Below are positions 44,520 to 53,869 of a stretch of DNA of 64,000 bases, in pieces. Source of the stretch: Planomicrobium sp. YIM 101495 (lineage in GTDB: Bacteria; Bacillota; Bacilli; Bacillales_A; Planococcaceae); contig NZ_WLZW01000004.1 in NCBI RefSeq assembly GCF_009707665.1, positions 155,992 through 219,991 on the forward strand, in the 5' to 3' direction. The notes below the pieces were generated by a model that was given only the letters and a program-made list of their open reading frames with translations, was not told the origin of the DNA and did not search any database. The position numbers and the translations under genes are program-made. Position 1 is the stretch's first letter. Every line of letters starts with the position of its first letter.

Positions 44520-45545
44520 ATGGAAGAACTCTTTAAGGTTCCGATCCGAAACCTTTTCGTCCTCTTAAGCTACACCGACAATATGCCAGAACTGATCAAC
44601 AGCATGAATGCCGTAGATGAAGACTTAATCACTTATGACTTTATCTGCAAACAGTTCTTAAAAGAAGTAGAGAAAGTGAATCGCCGTGGTTTGGCGAAAG
44701 ACTATGTAGCGGTAACAGAACCTACTAATCGTTTGGCCGGCCGGATGGTAATGGAAGAGTCAATGCCTTATATCATTTCAAAAAAACCGATTGTGGTTTG
44801 TGAGAAAGATGAATACACAGCGAATATCTGGCTGAATCAATTAATCAAATCTACCTTGAAGTCGATTACTTTAAATCAATATGTGAAGCAAGAAACAAAA
44901 GTGCATAGTTTTAAGTACATGGAATTAATGCCAGAAGTCGAGGCTCCTCCGATCACCAAATCATCTTTTGCCCAAATGACATTTGGCCGCCATAATGTAC
45001 ATTATAATCGGGTGCTGCAGATTGCACTTCTATTGCATGAAATGACGCTACTGTCGCATAGAAATGGTAACTGGAGCTTGTTCTCAGCTCAGCTAGATGA
45101 ACGCTCGCTAAACGGTATTTTTGAAAAGTTTCTGTTCAACTTCTATAAAATTGAACAGAAAGATTACCGTGTAAAAGCAGAAGGAATGCAATGGAAACTG
45201 GAAGGCAAGAAAGCATTTCTCCCAGGCATGCGGACCGATGTATCTTTAACCCATAAGAACAAGCCGGAAAAAATAATTGTTGATGCTAAGTTTTACAAGG
45301 ATATATTCCAAGTTCATTACGGAAAGTTATCGTTCCGCAGCGATAATATGTATCAGTTATTCACGTATTTGATGCATCAGGAGCAGGAGCTGAATTTACG
45401 AGGGATTCTTATCTATCCGTTTAATGGCAGTGCTGTTGACGAAAAATATGTATGGAATGAGCGGATGACCATGGAAGTGGTGACTTTGGATTTGGATGGA
45501 TCTTGGAAAGACATTTATCATAAGCTTAAGCAAGTTATTAGTTAA
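44520..45545 (+). CDS. mcrC: McrC-like nuclease subunit
   Basis: A 341-residue McrC-family protein, the endonuclease partner of McrB. The nuclease core D-x14-D-A-K is visible: D240 in G-M-R-T-D-V and D255-x-K257 in V-D-A-K-F-Y. The N-terminal 130 residues form the McrB-contacting part. The start lies two bases after the mcrB stop with GAGG upstream, so the two are made together. McrBC systems translocate DNA with GTP and cut modified cytosine DNA; the sequence specificity here is unknown. Confidence 0.88.
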   Translation: MEELFKVPIRNLFVLLSYTDNMPELINSMNAVDEDLITYDFICKQFLKEVEKVNRRGLAKDYVAVTEPTNRLAGRMVMEESMPYIISKKPIVVCEKDEYTANIWLNQLIKSTLKSITLNQYVKQETKVHSFKYMELMPEVEAPPITKSSFAQMTFGRHNVHYNRVLQIALLLHEMTLLSHRNGNWSLFSAQLDERSLNGIFEKFLFNFYKIEQKDYRVKAEGMQWKLEGKKAFLPGMRTDVSLTHKNKPEKIIVDAKFYKDIFQVHYGKLSFRSDNMYQLFTYLMHQEQELNLRGILIYPFNGSAVDEKYVWNERMTMEVVTLDLDGSWKDIYHKLKQVIS

Positions 45546-45572
45546 TAGTAATAACTGTAGGAGGTAATAAAA

Positions 45573-45986
45573 ATCGAGTCGAAGAAAAACATTCACGTAG
45601 TAGGAGCAGTCATCACAGATAGCGGAAAAATTCTTTGTGCGCAACGGGGTTTCGAGAAATCGTTACCAGGACTTTGGGAATTTCCTGGAGGGAAAATAGA
45701 ACCGGAAGAAACACCACAACAAGCTTTGCAAAGAGAGATCCGAGAAGAGATGCATTGTGAAATTGAAATTGGGGAGCAAGTGGAGCACACGGTATATGAA
45801 TACGATTTCGGCGTTGTACATCTGACGACTTTTTACTGCCAATTAATTAAAGGGACACCCGTATTGACGGAGCATATTGCCATCAAGTGGTTGACGACAG
45901 CGGAATTGGAACAATTGGAATGGGCACCAGCGGATATTCCAGCGATTGAAAAGTTAGCGCAGAATGTTGAGCAGCTGCCATATTAG
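45573..45986 (+). CDS. NUDIX (MutT-like) pyrophosphohydrolase with an apparent ATC start
   Basis: A 137-residue NUDIX enzyme. The Nudix box is complete: G-G-K-I-E-P-E-E, then R-E-I-R-E-E (about residues 39-62). It belongs to the (deoxy)nucleoside triphosphate type with an N-terminal V-G-A-V-I-T strand. No ATG, GTG or TTG in frame exists upstream of the box; the codon 8 bases after a perfect GGAGG (45560-45564) is ATC, giving the expected N terminus. The gene lies 27 bases after mcrC and 21 before the helicase, in the defence island. Confidence 0.82.
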   Translation: MESKKNIHVVGAVITDSGKILCAQRGFEKSLPGLWEFPGGKIEPEETPQQALQREIREEMHCEIEIGEQVEHTVYEYDFGVVHLTTFYCQLIKGTPVLTEHIAIKWLTTAELEQLEWAPADIPAIEKLAQNVEQLPY

Positions 45987-46007
45987 AATGTGATGGGTGG
46001 GAGAACC

Positions 46008-48905
46008 ATGAACTTTTTGCAGAACTTACAGGATTCTTTATACAAAGGGTTCGTTGATCAGACAAAGCCCAGCAGTGAACGCTATAAGCCAACATTGCTT
46101 ATTAATAATGCGAAAACAAATGAGCATGTGTTAAATTCCCTTGTAGAAGAACTGGAACACTGCGAGTCATTTATCTTTTCTGTAGCGTTCATTACCGAAA
46201 GTGGCTTGGCAACGTTGAAATCACATTTTTTGGATTTACATCAAAAAGGAATTAAAGGACGCATTCTGACTTCAACCTTTTTGAATTTCAATCAACCGAA
46301 AGTCTTTAAAGAATTATTGAAGCTGACAAATGTTGAGGTGCGTCTTTCAGGAATGAAAGGCTTCCATTCAAAAGGCTATATTTTTTCACACAAGACGCAT
46401 CAAACGTTGATCGTCGGGAGCTCCAATTTAACTGCCCAAGCGCTTAAAGTAAATTACGAATGGAATGTGAAGTTGAGCTCGCATGAAAATGGAGACTTGG
46501 TCCATCATTTTAATAACCAATTCGAAGAAGTTTGGGCGGAATCGCAAGCTCTTACGCCGGAGTGGATTGAAGAGTACGAGAAAACATATGTGCCAACCGA
46601 TTTTAGGAGAGAAGCGAGTAAAGTTGCGGAATTGCCGGAAGCTTACCAGCGAAACTCGATCACAGAAGCATTGGAGATCGAACCTAATAAAATGCAACGA
46701 GTAGCATTGAAGGAAATACAGGCGGTGCGCGAAGCAGGGCATGATAGAGGATTGGTGGTTTCAGCGACAGGAACTGGTAAGACTTATTTATCTGCTTTTG
46801 ACGTGCGAAGTTTTGCGCCGAAACGCATGCTATTTATTGTACATAGAGAACAAATTCTGCAAAAAGCGAAATCAGATTTCATGCAAATTCTCGGAGGCAT
46901 GGAAAAGGATTTCGGTATTCTTTCTGGTTCAAGCCGACAAACGGATGCACGTTATTTGTTCGCAACCATCCAGACCATTTCAAAAGATTCGACGCTACAG
47001 CAACTGAATCCGGAAGCGTTTGATTATATTTTAATTGACGAAGTGCATAAAGCTGGTGCGAAATCCTATCTGAAAGTCATTGAGCATTTCAAGCCGAAGT
47101 TTTTGATGGGCATGACAGCGACACCGGAACGTACGGATGATTTTAATATTTATGAGCTATTCGATTACAATATTGCGTATGAAATTCGCTTGCAAGAAGC
47201 GATGGAAGAAGATATGTTGTGCCCATTTCATTATTACGGGGTGACGGACGTCGAGTACGAAGAAGGTGTGATCGATGAAGCTACGGCTTTTGCGAAATTG
47301 GTTACCGAGGAGCGCGTAGATCATATTCTCGAAAAGATTCACTATTACGGCCACTCAGGCGATAAAGTTCGAGGACTAATGTTCTGCAGCCGGAAAGAAG
47401 AAGCTTTGCAGCTGTCGTTGGAATTAAATCGAAGAGGTTTGCGAACAATGGCCCTGACAGGTGATCATTCGCAAGAAGAACGTCTCCGCCAAGTTGAGTT
47501 GTTAGAAAGTGAGCAGCTTGATTATATTTTGACCGTCGATATTTTTAACGAAGGTATCGATATACCGAGCGTCAATCAAGTCGTTATGCTGCGCCAAACG
47601 CAATCGAGCATTATTTTCATTCAGCAATTAGGTCGCGGTTTACGCAAGCACAATTCAAAAGAATTCGTAACGATCATCGACTTTATCGGGAACTACAAGA
47701 ACAATTACCTCATTCCTGTAGCATTGTCTGGTGACCGCTCACAAAACAAAGACAATATCCGTCGACGTATGAAAGATACGAGCTATATCAAAGGCATTTC
47801 TACAGTGAACTTTGAAGCGATTGCAAAGAATCGTGTATTTAGCGCAATCAAGCGCAGTAATTTGTCAGATATGAAATTGTTGCGAGATGCCTATATCGAA
47901 CTGAAAAATCGAATTGGTCATGTTCCGCAATTGCAGGATTTTATCCGGCATAATTCCATTGATCCGTTAGTTATCGTACAGAAATATAATAATTACTATC
48001 GCTTCTTGCTGAAGTTAAAAGAAATTGAGCCCGCTCTTTCTATATATGAAGAACAAGTGATCACCATGTTGTCGCTGGAGATTCTTAACGGCAAGCGGAA
48101 GCATGAAATTCTCTTGCTTGATTTGCTTATGAAACAGCCTAGTGTATCTCTTGAGAAATATCGAGAATGTTTAGCGGAGAATGGTTGCTATGTGGATAAT
48201 GAAACATTAGCATCTGTTCAACGCATTTTGGATTTAAGCTTCTACAATATTAGTTCGCAGAAGAAATATGGTGGAAAGCCTTTAGTCGTTGCAGACGAAG
48301 CGAGTAACTTTAGTTTTCATGAACAGTTAAAACATCGCTTGGAGTCAAATCCAGTATTTAAATCAATGGTTCTCGATCTTATTGAGAGTTCATTTGAATT
48401 AAGCAAGCAATATACGTGTGAGGAGCCTCTTACTCTCTATAAAAAATATACACGTAAAGATGCGTGCCGCTTATTAAATTGGTATAACGATGAAAGTTCG
48501 ACTATGTATGGATATAAAACGAAGCATGGCACCTGTCCGATTTTCGTCACTTACCACAAGCATGAAGAAGTCGAATCAAGCGTCGCTTATAGTGAAGAAT
48601 TTATCAACCAAGAAATTTTCAAATGGTCAACACGCAGCAACCGCACACTTCAGTCGCCAGAAGTGCAAACGATCATCAACGCAGAGCAGAACAACATCGA
48701 CCTTCACCTCTTCATTAAGAAAGACAACGATGAGGGTGGCGACTTTTATTACTTGGGGAAAGCTATTCCAGACCAACAAGCAGGTGAGCAATCAACAATG
48801 CAAGATAAAAAAGGTAAAACAATCCCTGTAGTGCATATGAACTTGTTGTTGGAGAATAGTGTGGAGAGTAAGTTGTTTTATTATATTGGAAGTGAAGAGG
48901 TTTAA
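46008..48905 (+). CDS. PLD nuclease-SF2 helicase fusion with DUF3427 tail
   Basis: A 965-residue protein. A PLD-type phosphodiesterase domain fills about 25-190 (H-S-K-G-Y-I at 120 and V-G-S-S-N-L-T at 137, the HKD-like motif). A DEAD/DEAH SF2 helicase follows: A-T-G-T-G-K-T (about 252), I-D-E-V-H (about 343), T-A-T-P-E-R, and Q-Q-L-G-R-G-L-R (about 538). A DUF3427-like region fills 700-960. One PLD half-site implies dimerisation, as in other PLD nucleases. ATG 46008 has GGTGGGAG upstream. It follows the NUDIX gene in the island; likely a DNA-degrading defence enzyme. Confidence 0.82.
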   Translation: MNFLQNLQDSLYKGFVDQTKPSSERYKPTLLINNAKTNEHVLNSLVEELEHCESFIFSVAFITESGLATLKSHFLDLHQKGIKGRILTSTFLNFNQPKVFKELLKLTNVEVRLSGMKGFHSKGYIFSHKTHQTLIVGSSNLTAQALKVNYEWNVKLSSHENGDLVHHFNNQFEEVWAESQALTPEWIEEYEKTYVPTDFRREASKVAELPEAYQRNSITEALEIEPNKMQRVALKEIQAVREAGHDRGLVVSATGTGKTYLSAFDVRSFAPKRMLFIVHREQILQKAKSDFMQILGGMEKDFGILSGSSRQTDARYLFATIQTISKDSTLQQLNPEAFDYILIDEVHKAGAKSYLKVIEHFKPKFLMGMTATPERTDDFNIYELFDYNIAYEIRLQEAMEEDMLCPFHYYGVTDVEYEEGVIDEATAFAKLVTEERVDHILEKIHYYGHSGDKVRGLMFCSRKEEALQLSLELNRRGLRTMALTGDHSQEERLRQVELLESEQLDYILTVDIFNEGIDIPSVNQVVMLRQTQSSIIFIQQLGRGLRKHNSKEFVTIIDFIGNYKNNYLIPVALSGDRSQNKDNIRRRMKDTSYIKGISTVNFEAIAKNRVFSAIKRSNLSDMKLLRDAYIELKNRIGHVPQLQDFIRHNSIDPLVIVQKYNNYYRFLLKLKEIEPALSIYEEQVITMLSLEILNGKRKHEILLLDLLMKQPSVSLEKYRECLAENGCYVDNETLASVQRILDLSFYNISSQKKYGGKPLVVADEASNFSFHEQLKHRLESNPVFKSMVLDLIESSFELSKQYTCEEPLTLYKKYTRKDACRLLNWYNDESSTMYGYKTKHGTCPIFVTYHKHEEVESSVAYSEEFINQEIFKWSTRSNRTLQSPEVQTIINAEQNNIDLHLFIKKDNDEGGDFYYLGKAIPDQQAGEQSTMQDKKGKTIPVVHMNLLLENSVESKLFYYIGSEEV

Positions 48906-48978
48906 TGGCGTTTGTATAGATCAAAGTTTTATCAATTACTGCTTATGAGTAATGAATCGAGAAGAAGGAGAAATTCCA

Positions 48979-49305
48979 ATGCCAATCCATAACAAATTAG
49001 TCCGCGACCGAATTCCTGAAGTAATCGAAGCGACAGGAAAAGCTTTCTCAACACGCATCCTTGATGAAGAAGAGTACAAAGTTGAATTGAAAAAGAAAAT
49101 GCAGGAAGAACTCACTGAATATCTCGCCGCAACTTCCGATGAAGAGGCTGTCGAAGAACTTGCCGATTTGCTGGAGTTGATTCATGCCGCTGCCACGATT
49201 CACGGTGCAAGCGTTGAAGAGCTTGAAGAAGTTCGGAAGGTGAAAGCTGAAAAGCGTGGCGGCTTTGCTGAACGCATTTATTTAATTGAGGTTAAAGATG
49301 ACTAA
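48979..49305 (+). CDS. MazG-like nucleotide pyrophosphohydrolase
   Basis: A 108-residue all-alpha NTP pyrophosphatase. It begins H-N-K-L-V-R-D-R-I-P-E-V-I and has E-E-L-x-E-Y and E-E-L-A-D-L-L-E, the acidic metal-binding pattern (E-x-x-E and E-x-x-D) of the MazG/phosphoribosyl-ATP pyrophosphohydrolase group. ATG 48979 is chosen over the upstream ATG (48952) because AAGGAG lies 8 bases before it. Its stop overlaps the start of the second helicase by 8 bases, so translation is coupled. Confidence 0.85.
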   Translation: MPIHNKLVRDRIPEVIEATGKAFSTRILDEEEYKVELKKKMQEELTEYLAATSDEEAVEELADLLELIHAAATIHGASVEELEEVRKVKAEKRGGFAERIYLIEVKDD

Positions 49306-51718
49306 GCTGGAACTGGTGACCGCGCAGCTGCGTACGCACCTGGAGAGGCTTTCGGAGGATGCGGTTGAGGTTCATTGGGTGACTGCGTTTGCCATGAAGT
49401 CTGGCGTGAAGCTCGTTGTGCCGTTTTTGAAAAAGGCGATGCAAAGAGGAGTACCGGTGAAATTGCTCGTCGGCGATTATTTGTTCATCACGCAGCCGGA
49501 AGCGCTGGGGCTTCTTCTCGCAGAATTGCCTGAAGCGGAGATCCGGCTATGGCGGAGCGGCGGAGCTTCTTTTCACCCGAAGGCTTATTTGTTCCGGGGA
49601 AGTGAGCATTCGCATCTGATTGTCGGTTCATCGAATCTCTCCGCTTCCGCGTTAACGCGAGGAGTCGAATGGAACTTGATTGCGCCGACTTCAGTAGACT
49701 CTGAAGTGTTCGAAGAAGCAGTCACGCATTTTCACGAATTGTTTTATGCGGAGCAGACAATCCCATTGAACGGAGAGACACTGGCTGAATACACAGCCAT
49801 GCACGAGAAGGCGAACTTGAAGAGACCATTCAGCCCGACCTGGTCGGAAGCGGAAGAAGTAGATTTGACACTTGGGGTGTCGCAGCAGCAGGAGATTGCG
49901 GAAACTGCCGCTCCGTATCAACGTGATCTCGTTCCGCGTCCAGCACAAGAGGAAGCCCTCGCTGCTTTGGAAGAGACAATGGCAGCGGAATACGACCGCG
50001 CAATGGTTGTGCTTGCGACGGGACTCGGTAAGACTTATTTGGCTGCTTTTTTTGCTGAGCGGTTTCAGCGGGTGCTGTTCGTCGCACACCGGGAAGAAAT
50101 TCTGATTCAGGCAAAGCAATCATTTGAGCATGTACACCCGGATCGGTCGGCTGCATTTTATAATGCGAATGAGAAAGACGTCGATGCAGACTTCATTTTT
50201 GCTTCGATCTATACGCTCGGCAGCCAATTTCATTTGGACCGTTTTGCGCCGGACGCTTTTGATTTGATTGTAGTGGATGAATTTCATCATGCGGCCGCTC
50301 CGACGTATGAGCGCTTGCTCCAACATTTCACGCCGAAGTTTTTGCTTGGCATCACGGCAACTCCTGATCGAATGGACAATAAAGATGTATATGCGCTATG
50401 TAACGGCAACGTCGCGATCTCGATTCATTTTCTTGAAGCGATCGAGCGCAATTGGCTCGCGCCGTTTAATTATTACGGTGTATACGACGACACAGATTAT
50501 TCTGCGATTCGCTGGCTGGGTAAGCGGTATGACGAAGAAGAGCTGCTTGCTGTACAGCTTCGGGAAGACTTTGCGAAGAAGATTTTGGAGAAGTGGAGAA
50601 CGCATAAACAAACGAGGACGATCGCTTTTTGTTCTTCAGTCAAGCAAGCAGTGTTCATGAACGACTTCTTTGTGCGGAATGGAATTCGTTCTATTGTGCT
50701 TCACAGCGGTACGCCGGCAGATGCAAGAAGAACCGCCAGAGCGCGCCTGGATAGTGGCGAGCTGGAAGTGATCTTCACAGTTGACCTCTTTAATGAAGGT
50801 GTAGATATTCCGCAGGTTGATACGCTTCTTTTTATCCGTCCAACTGAATCGCTGACCGTCTACACCCAGCAAATTGGCCGGGGCTTGCGCATTGCAGAAG
50901 GAAAAACGCATTGTGTGATTATCGACTTCATTGGGAACTACCGGAATGCTGACTTGAAGCTGTCTGTCTTCGATACAGCGGCAGGCAATGGGAAATATAA
51001 TAAAGCGATCGAGCCTCTTGTACCGGAGTCCTGTGATTTTAATTTGGATTTGCAGGTCGTCAATTTGCTTGAAGAAATCCGAAAAAAGCGGGCGCCGAGA
51101 AAAGAAACTGCTGTTATGGCATTTAGAGCGCTTAAGCGAGAATTGGGCAGAAGACCGACTTACTTGGAATTTCATTTGCATGCCAAAATCAATTCAGGAA
51201 TTGTAAAGGAGCAATTTAAGAGTTGGTTTGCTCTGCTGGTATATGCAAATGAATTGAATGAAGTTGAAAAAGCTGTCTGGCAAAATCATAAAGATTGGCT
51301 ATTTGAATTAGAAAGAACCAGGATGAATAAAAGTTACAAAATGGTTGTGTTGAAATACATGCTGTCAAAAGGACTAGCGAACTGGACGGCTCCAGTCACA
51401 CCAGTAGAAGTTGCTCCTTTCTTCCATCACTATTTAATGGAGAAAGACTATAGAAAAAATCTTGATTTCAATGATGAAAAGACGCGTAAATTTCATAAAT
51501 ACAATGAGGCTGCTATTGCTAAACATATCGCAGACATGCCCATGACTAAATGGAGTGAAGACGAGAAGAAAGGATTAGTAACTTTTGAACAAGATCTTTT
51601 CTCATTAAACTTGAAGATTGATCCATCAGAAAATCACTTCATATATGAGTGGACAAAAGAAGTTGTAGAGTACCTATTGCAAGATCATTTTGAAAAGAAG
51701 GGGAAGCGAAGTAATTAA
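49298..51718 (+). CDS. Second PLD nuclease-SF2 helicase fusion
   Basis: An 806-residue relative of the helicase at 46008, with the same order of parts: PLD motif F-H-P-K-A-Y (93) and V-G-S-S-N-L-S; Walker A A-T-G-L-G-K-T (about 238); V-V-D-E-F-H-H (about 326), a DEFH box; T-A-T-P-D-R; Q-Q-I-G-R-G-L-R (about 523). The C-terminal ~200 residues differ from DUF3427. Base composition changes from balanced to AT-rich at about 51.1 kb, inside the gene. GAGG precedes the ATG, which overlaps the MazG-like gene. Confidence 0.82.
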   Translation: MTKLELVTAQLRTHLERLSEDAVEVHWVTAFAMKSGVKLVVPFLKKAMQRGVPVKLLVGDYLFITQPEALGLLLAELPEAEIRLWRSGGASFHPKAYLFRGSEHSHLIVGSSNLSASALTRGVEWNLIAPTSVDSEVFEEAVTHFHELFYAEQTIPLNGETLAEYTAMHEKANLKRPFSPTWSEAEEVDLTLGVSQQQEIAETAAPYQRDLVPRPAQEEALAALEETMAAEYDRAMVVLATGLGKTYLAAFFAERFQRVLFVAHREEILIQAKQSFEHVHPDRSAAFYNANEKDVDADFIFASIYTLGSQFHLDRFAPDAFDLIVVDEFHHAAAPTYERLLQHFTPKFLLGITATPDRMDNKDVYALCNGNVAISIHFLEAIERNWLAPFNYYGVYDDTDYSAIRWLGKRYDEEELLAVQLREDFAKKILEKWRTHKQTRTIAFCSSVKQAVFMNDFFVRNGIRSIVLHSGTPADARRTARARLDSGELEVIFTVDLFNEGVDIPQVDTLLFIRPTESLTVYTQQIGRGLRIAEGKTHCVIIDFIGNYRNADLKLSVFDTAAGNGKYNKAIEPLVPESCDFNLDLQVVNLLEEIRKKRAPRKETAVMAFRALKRELGRRPTYLEFHLHAKINSGIVKEQFKSWFALLVYANELNEVEKAVWQNHKDWLFELERTRMNKSYKMVVLKYMLSKGLANWTAPVTPVEVAPFFHHYLMEKDYRKNLDFNDEKTRKFHKYNEAAIAKHIADMPMTKWSEDEKKGLVTFEQDLFSLNLKIDPSENHFIYEWTKEVVEYLLQDHFEKKGKRSN

Positions 51719-51798
51719 GTTTCTCTTCTTGTTTATAGAAGAAATTTAATGGTCATATTTCTAATGGGTTTTATTAGAATATGATGACAGGATATAAA

Positions 51799-51909
51799 GT
51801 AAAACAGCGGAGACTCCTGTGGGATAGCGCAGTGCCGAGATCCACTCTGGAGAGCGGAGCGATTCAGAGTTAGCTCGGCGCAAGCCCACTGGACGCGGAG
51901 CTGTTTTAC
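51799..51909. repeat. GC-rich intergenic repeat with inverted ends
   Basis: A 111-bp element bounded by perfect 10-bp inverted ends (GTAAAACAGC and GCTGTTTTAC). The interior (GGAGACTCCTGTGGGA, CTCGGCGCAAGCCC, GGACGCGGAGC) is GC-rich, in contrast to the AT-rich flanks. It resembles a dispersed non-coding repeat I recall from Bacillaceae genomes; no open reading frame. Confidence 0.7.
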
Positions 51910-51934
51910 GGAATATCCGATTTATAAATCATAC

Positions 51935-52235
51935 AAAATTAGAAGAGGGCCATTCTCCCGTTAAGGAGAACAGCCCTCTGTTTTGTTTAAGGTAACATTA
52001 GTTGCCGATTTATAAAGTTCATCCCGAGAAACTCGGGGTATCTTATTTATAGAAAAGAATCGTTTTCCATGCCGCGGTCAATCATTCCACTGGATGTTTC
52101 TAACCTAGACGACGTAAACCCTACCTTCTTTTACGTCCTTGCGATCCTGTAATCGCGCCAGTGTGAATAAGTATCTACAAAATCATTCCGTAGAATGCCA
52201 GATATCGAGTTGCAATGTTACCAGTTTGTGTTAAC
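51935..52235 (-). ncRNA. Predicted structured non-coding RNA
   Basis: A minus-strand sigma-A promoter, TTGACT (52270-52265), 17 bases, TATAGT (52247-52242), predicts a start near 52235. The transcript has a closing stem GGUAACAU/AUGUUACC (52222-52215 with 51998-51991), an inner CACUGG/CCAGUG stem (52163-52158 with 52093-52088) that encloses hairpins GCGAU/AUCGC and GACGUAAA/UUUACGUC, a CAUUC-UACG-GAAUG hairpin with a UNCG tetraloop (52197-52184), and CCCGAG/CUCGGG (about 52037-52023). It ends at the stem-loop at 51944-51979. There is no ORF of note, and I do not recognise a known RNA family. Confidence 0.6.
51944..51979. terminator. Bidirectional stem-loop terminator
   Basis: AGAGGGC-cAUUCUCC with GGAGAAca-GCCCTCT; TTTTGTTT follows on the + strand and TCTAATTTTG on the minus strand. 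It can end both the helicase transcript and the minus-strand RNA. Confidence 0.75.
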
Positions 52236-52386
52236 TTACTAACTATACCACAGCGCGGAATGCAAGTCAAAGTGTAGGATTCGGGAGAAAAGGGAAGAGA
52301 GAGGGAAAGACGATGACTAAAGTTCGACACATTTCGTGTATAATGGACAGCAACGACTGCATTCGACAAAAAGGAGTTTAATTCAT

Positions 52387-53856
52387 ATGACAACGTACAG
52401 TGACGACAGTTTGACCCTCCATACGGATCTTTACCAAATCAACATGGCGGAAGCCTACTGGGCACAAGGGGTCCATGAGCGCAAGGCCGTCTTCGAGCTG
52501 TTCTTCCGGAAGCTGCCATTCGGCAACGGCTACGCCATCTTTGCCGGATTGGAGCGGGTGCTGCGGTACCTGGAAGACTTCCGGTTCAGCGACAGCGACA
52601 TCGCCTACTTGCGGGATGAGCTTGCGTACAGTGACGATTTCCTTACGTACTTAAAGGAAGTCCGGTTCACAGGAGATGTCTATTCGGTCGTGGAAGGGGA
52701 GCTTGTGTTTCAGAACGAGCCATTGCTCCGCATCGAAGCGCCGCTCATCGAAGCGCAGCTGATCGAGACGGCGCTATTGAACATCGTTAATTACCAAACG
52801 CTCATCGCGACAAAAGCGAGTCGTATCAAACAAGTGGCGAAAGACGAAACCGTCATGGAGTTCGGTTCGCGCCGTGCGCAGGAAATGGACGCGGCAATAT
52901 GGGGAGCACGTGCAGCATTCATCGGCGGGGTCGAGTCGACAAGTAACGTACGCGCCGGGAAATTATTCGGCTTGCCGGTTGCCGGGACGCACGCCCATTC
53001 ACTAGTGCAAGCGTACCGCGACGAGTATGCGGCGTTCCATGCCTATGCGGCACGCCACAAAGATTGCGTCTTCCTCGTCGACACGTACGACACGCTCCGC
53101 TCGGGTGTTCCGACGGCGATCCGTGTCGCAAAAGAGCTCGGCGACAAGATCAACTTCATCGGGATCCGCCTGGACAGCGGAGACATTGCGTTCCTATCAA
53201 AAGCCGCGCGGAAAATGCTCGATGAAGCTGGATTCCCGGATGCGAAGATCGTCGTTTCGAACGACCTTGACGAATACACGATCCTGAACTTGAAAGCGCA
53301 AGGCGCGCAAGTGGATTCATGGGGGATCGGCACGAAGCTGATCACGGCCTATGACCAGCCGGCACTCGGCGCGGTGTACAAGATCGTCTCGATCGAGAAC
53401 AGCGAAGGCGAGATGGAGGACACGATCAAGATTTCGGGCAACGCTGAGAAAGTGACGACGCCCGGCCTGAAGAACGTTTACCGCATCATCGACAAGGAAA
53501 ACGGAAAATCACAAGGGGACTATATCGCGATGCACGATGAGGACCCGGCGTCTGAAGACCGTCTGAAGATGTTCCACCCGGTCCACACGTTCGTCTCGAA
53601 GTTCGTGACGAATTTCGAAGCGGTCAACATTCACCGGCAAGTGATCCGAGGCGGCGAAGTGATGTACGAAACGCCGGCGCTGGTGGACATCCAGTCGTAT
53701 GCGCACGACAATCTTGATTTGTTATGGGACGAGTACAAACGCTCGCTTAACCCGGAGGAATATCCGGTCGACCTCAGCCAGAAGTGCTGGGACAACAAAA
53801 TGCGCAACATCGAAGAAGTGAAAGAATCGATCCAAGATTTGAAAATCAGACGATAA
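52387..53856 (+). CDS. pncB: Nicotinate phosphoribosyltransferase
   Basis: A 489-residue enzyme that joins nicotinate to PRPP in NAD salvage. The N terminus reads [15 protein letters not shown] and G-T-H-A-H-S are the active-site segments; I-R-L-D-S-G-D is the PRPP loop. ATG 52387 has AAGGAG upstream and lies about 40 bases after a TATAAT (52339-52344); the ORF begins earlier but only because it is open. It shares an operon with nadE, 13 bases downstream, so salvage and final amidation are encoded together. Confidence 0.95.
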   Translation: MTTYSDDSLTLHTDLYQINMAEAYWAQGVHERKAVFELFFRKLPFGNGYAIFAGLERVLRYLEDFRFSDSDIAYLRDELAYSDDFLTYLKEVRFTGDVYSVVEGELVFQNEPLLRIEAPLIEAQLIETALLNIVNYQTLIATKASRIKQVAKDETVMEFGSRRAQEMDAAIWGARAAFIGGVESTSNVRAGKLFGLPVAGTHAHSLVQAYRDEYAAFHAYAARHKDCVFLVDTYDTLRSGVPTAIRVAKELGDKINFIGIRLDSGDIAFLSKAARKMLDEAGFPDAKIVVSNDLDEYTILNLKAQGAQVDSWGIGTKLITAYDQPALGAVYKIVSIENSEGEMEDTIKISGNAEKVTTPGLKNVYRIIDKENGKSQGDYIAMHDEDPASEDRLKMFHPVHTFVSKFVTNFEAVNIHRQVIRGGEVMYETPALVDIQSYAHDNLDLLWDEYKRSLNPEEYPVDLSQKCWDNKMRNIEEVKESIQDLKIRR

Positions 53857-53869
53857 GGAGGAGTTCTGC

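Noticed and set aside
45573..45725. Frameshifted or truncated NUDIX pseudogene
   Set aside because: The domain is complete and in one frame when ATC is accepted as the start; no frameshift is needed.
51990..52222. T-box leader or known riboswitch for the minus-strand structured RNA
   Set aside because: A GACCGCG word recalls the T-box, but the AGGGTGG and specifier-stem features are missing and no gene follows on that strand.
41238..52386. Integrase, transposase or tRNA attachment site for the defence island
   Set aside because: I saw no recombinase gene, tRNA or perfect direct repeat at the island borders.
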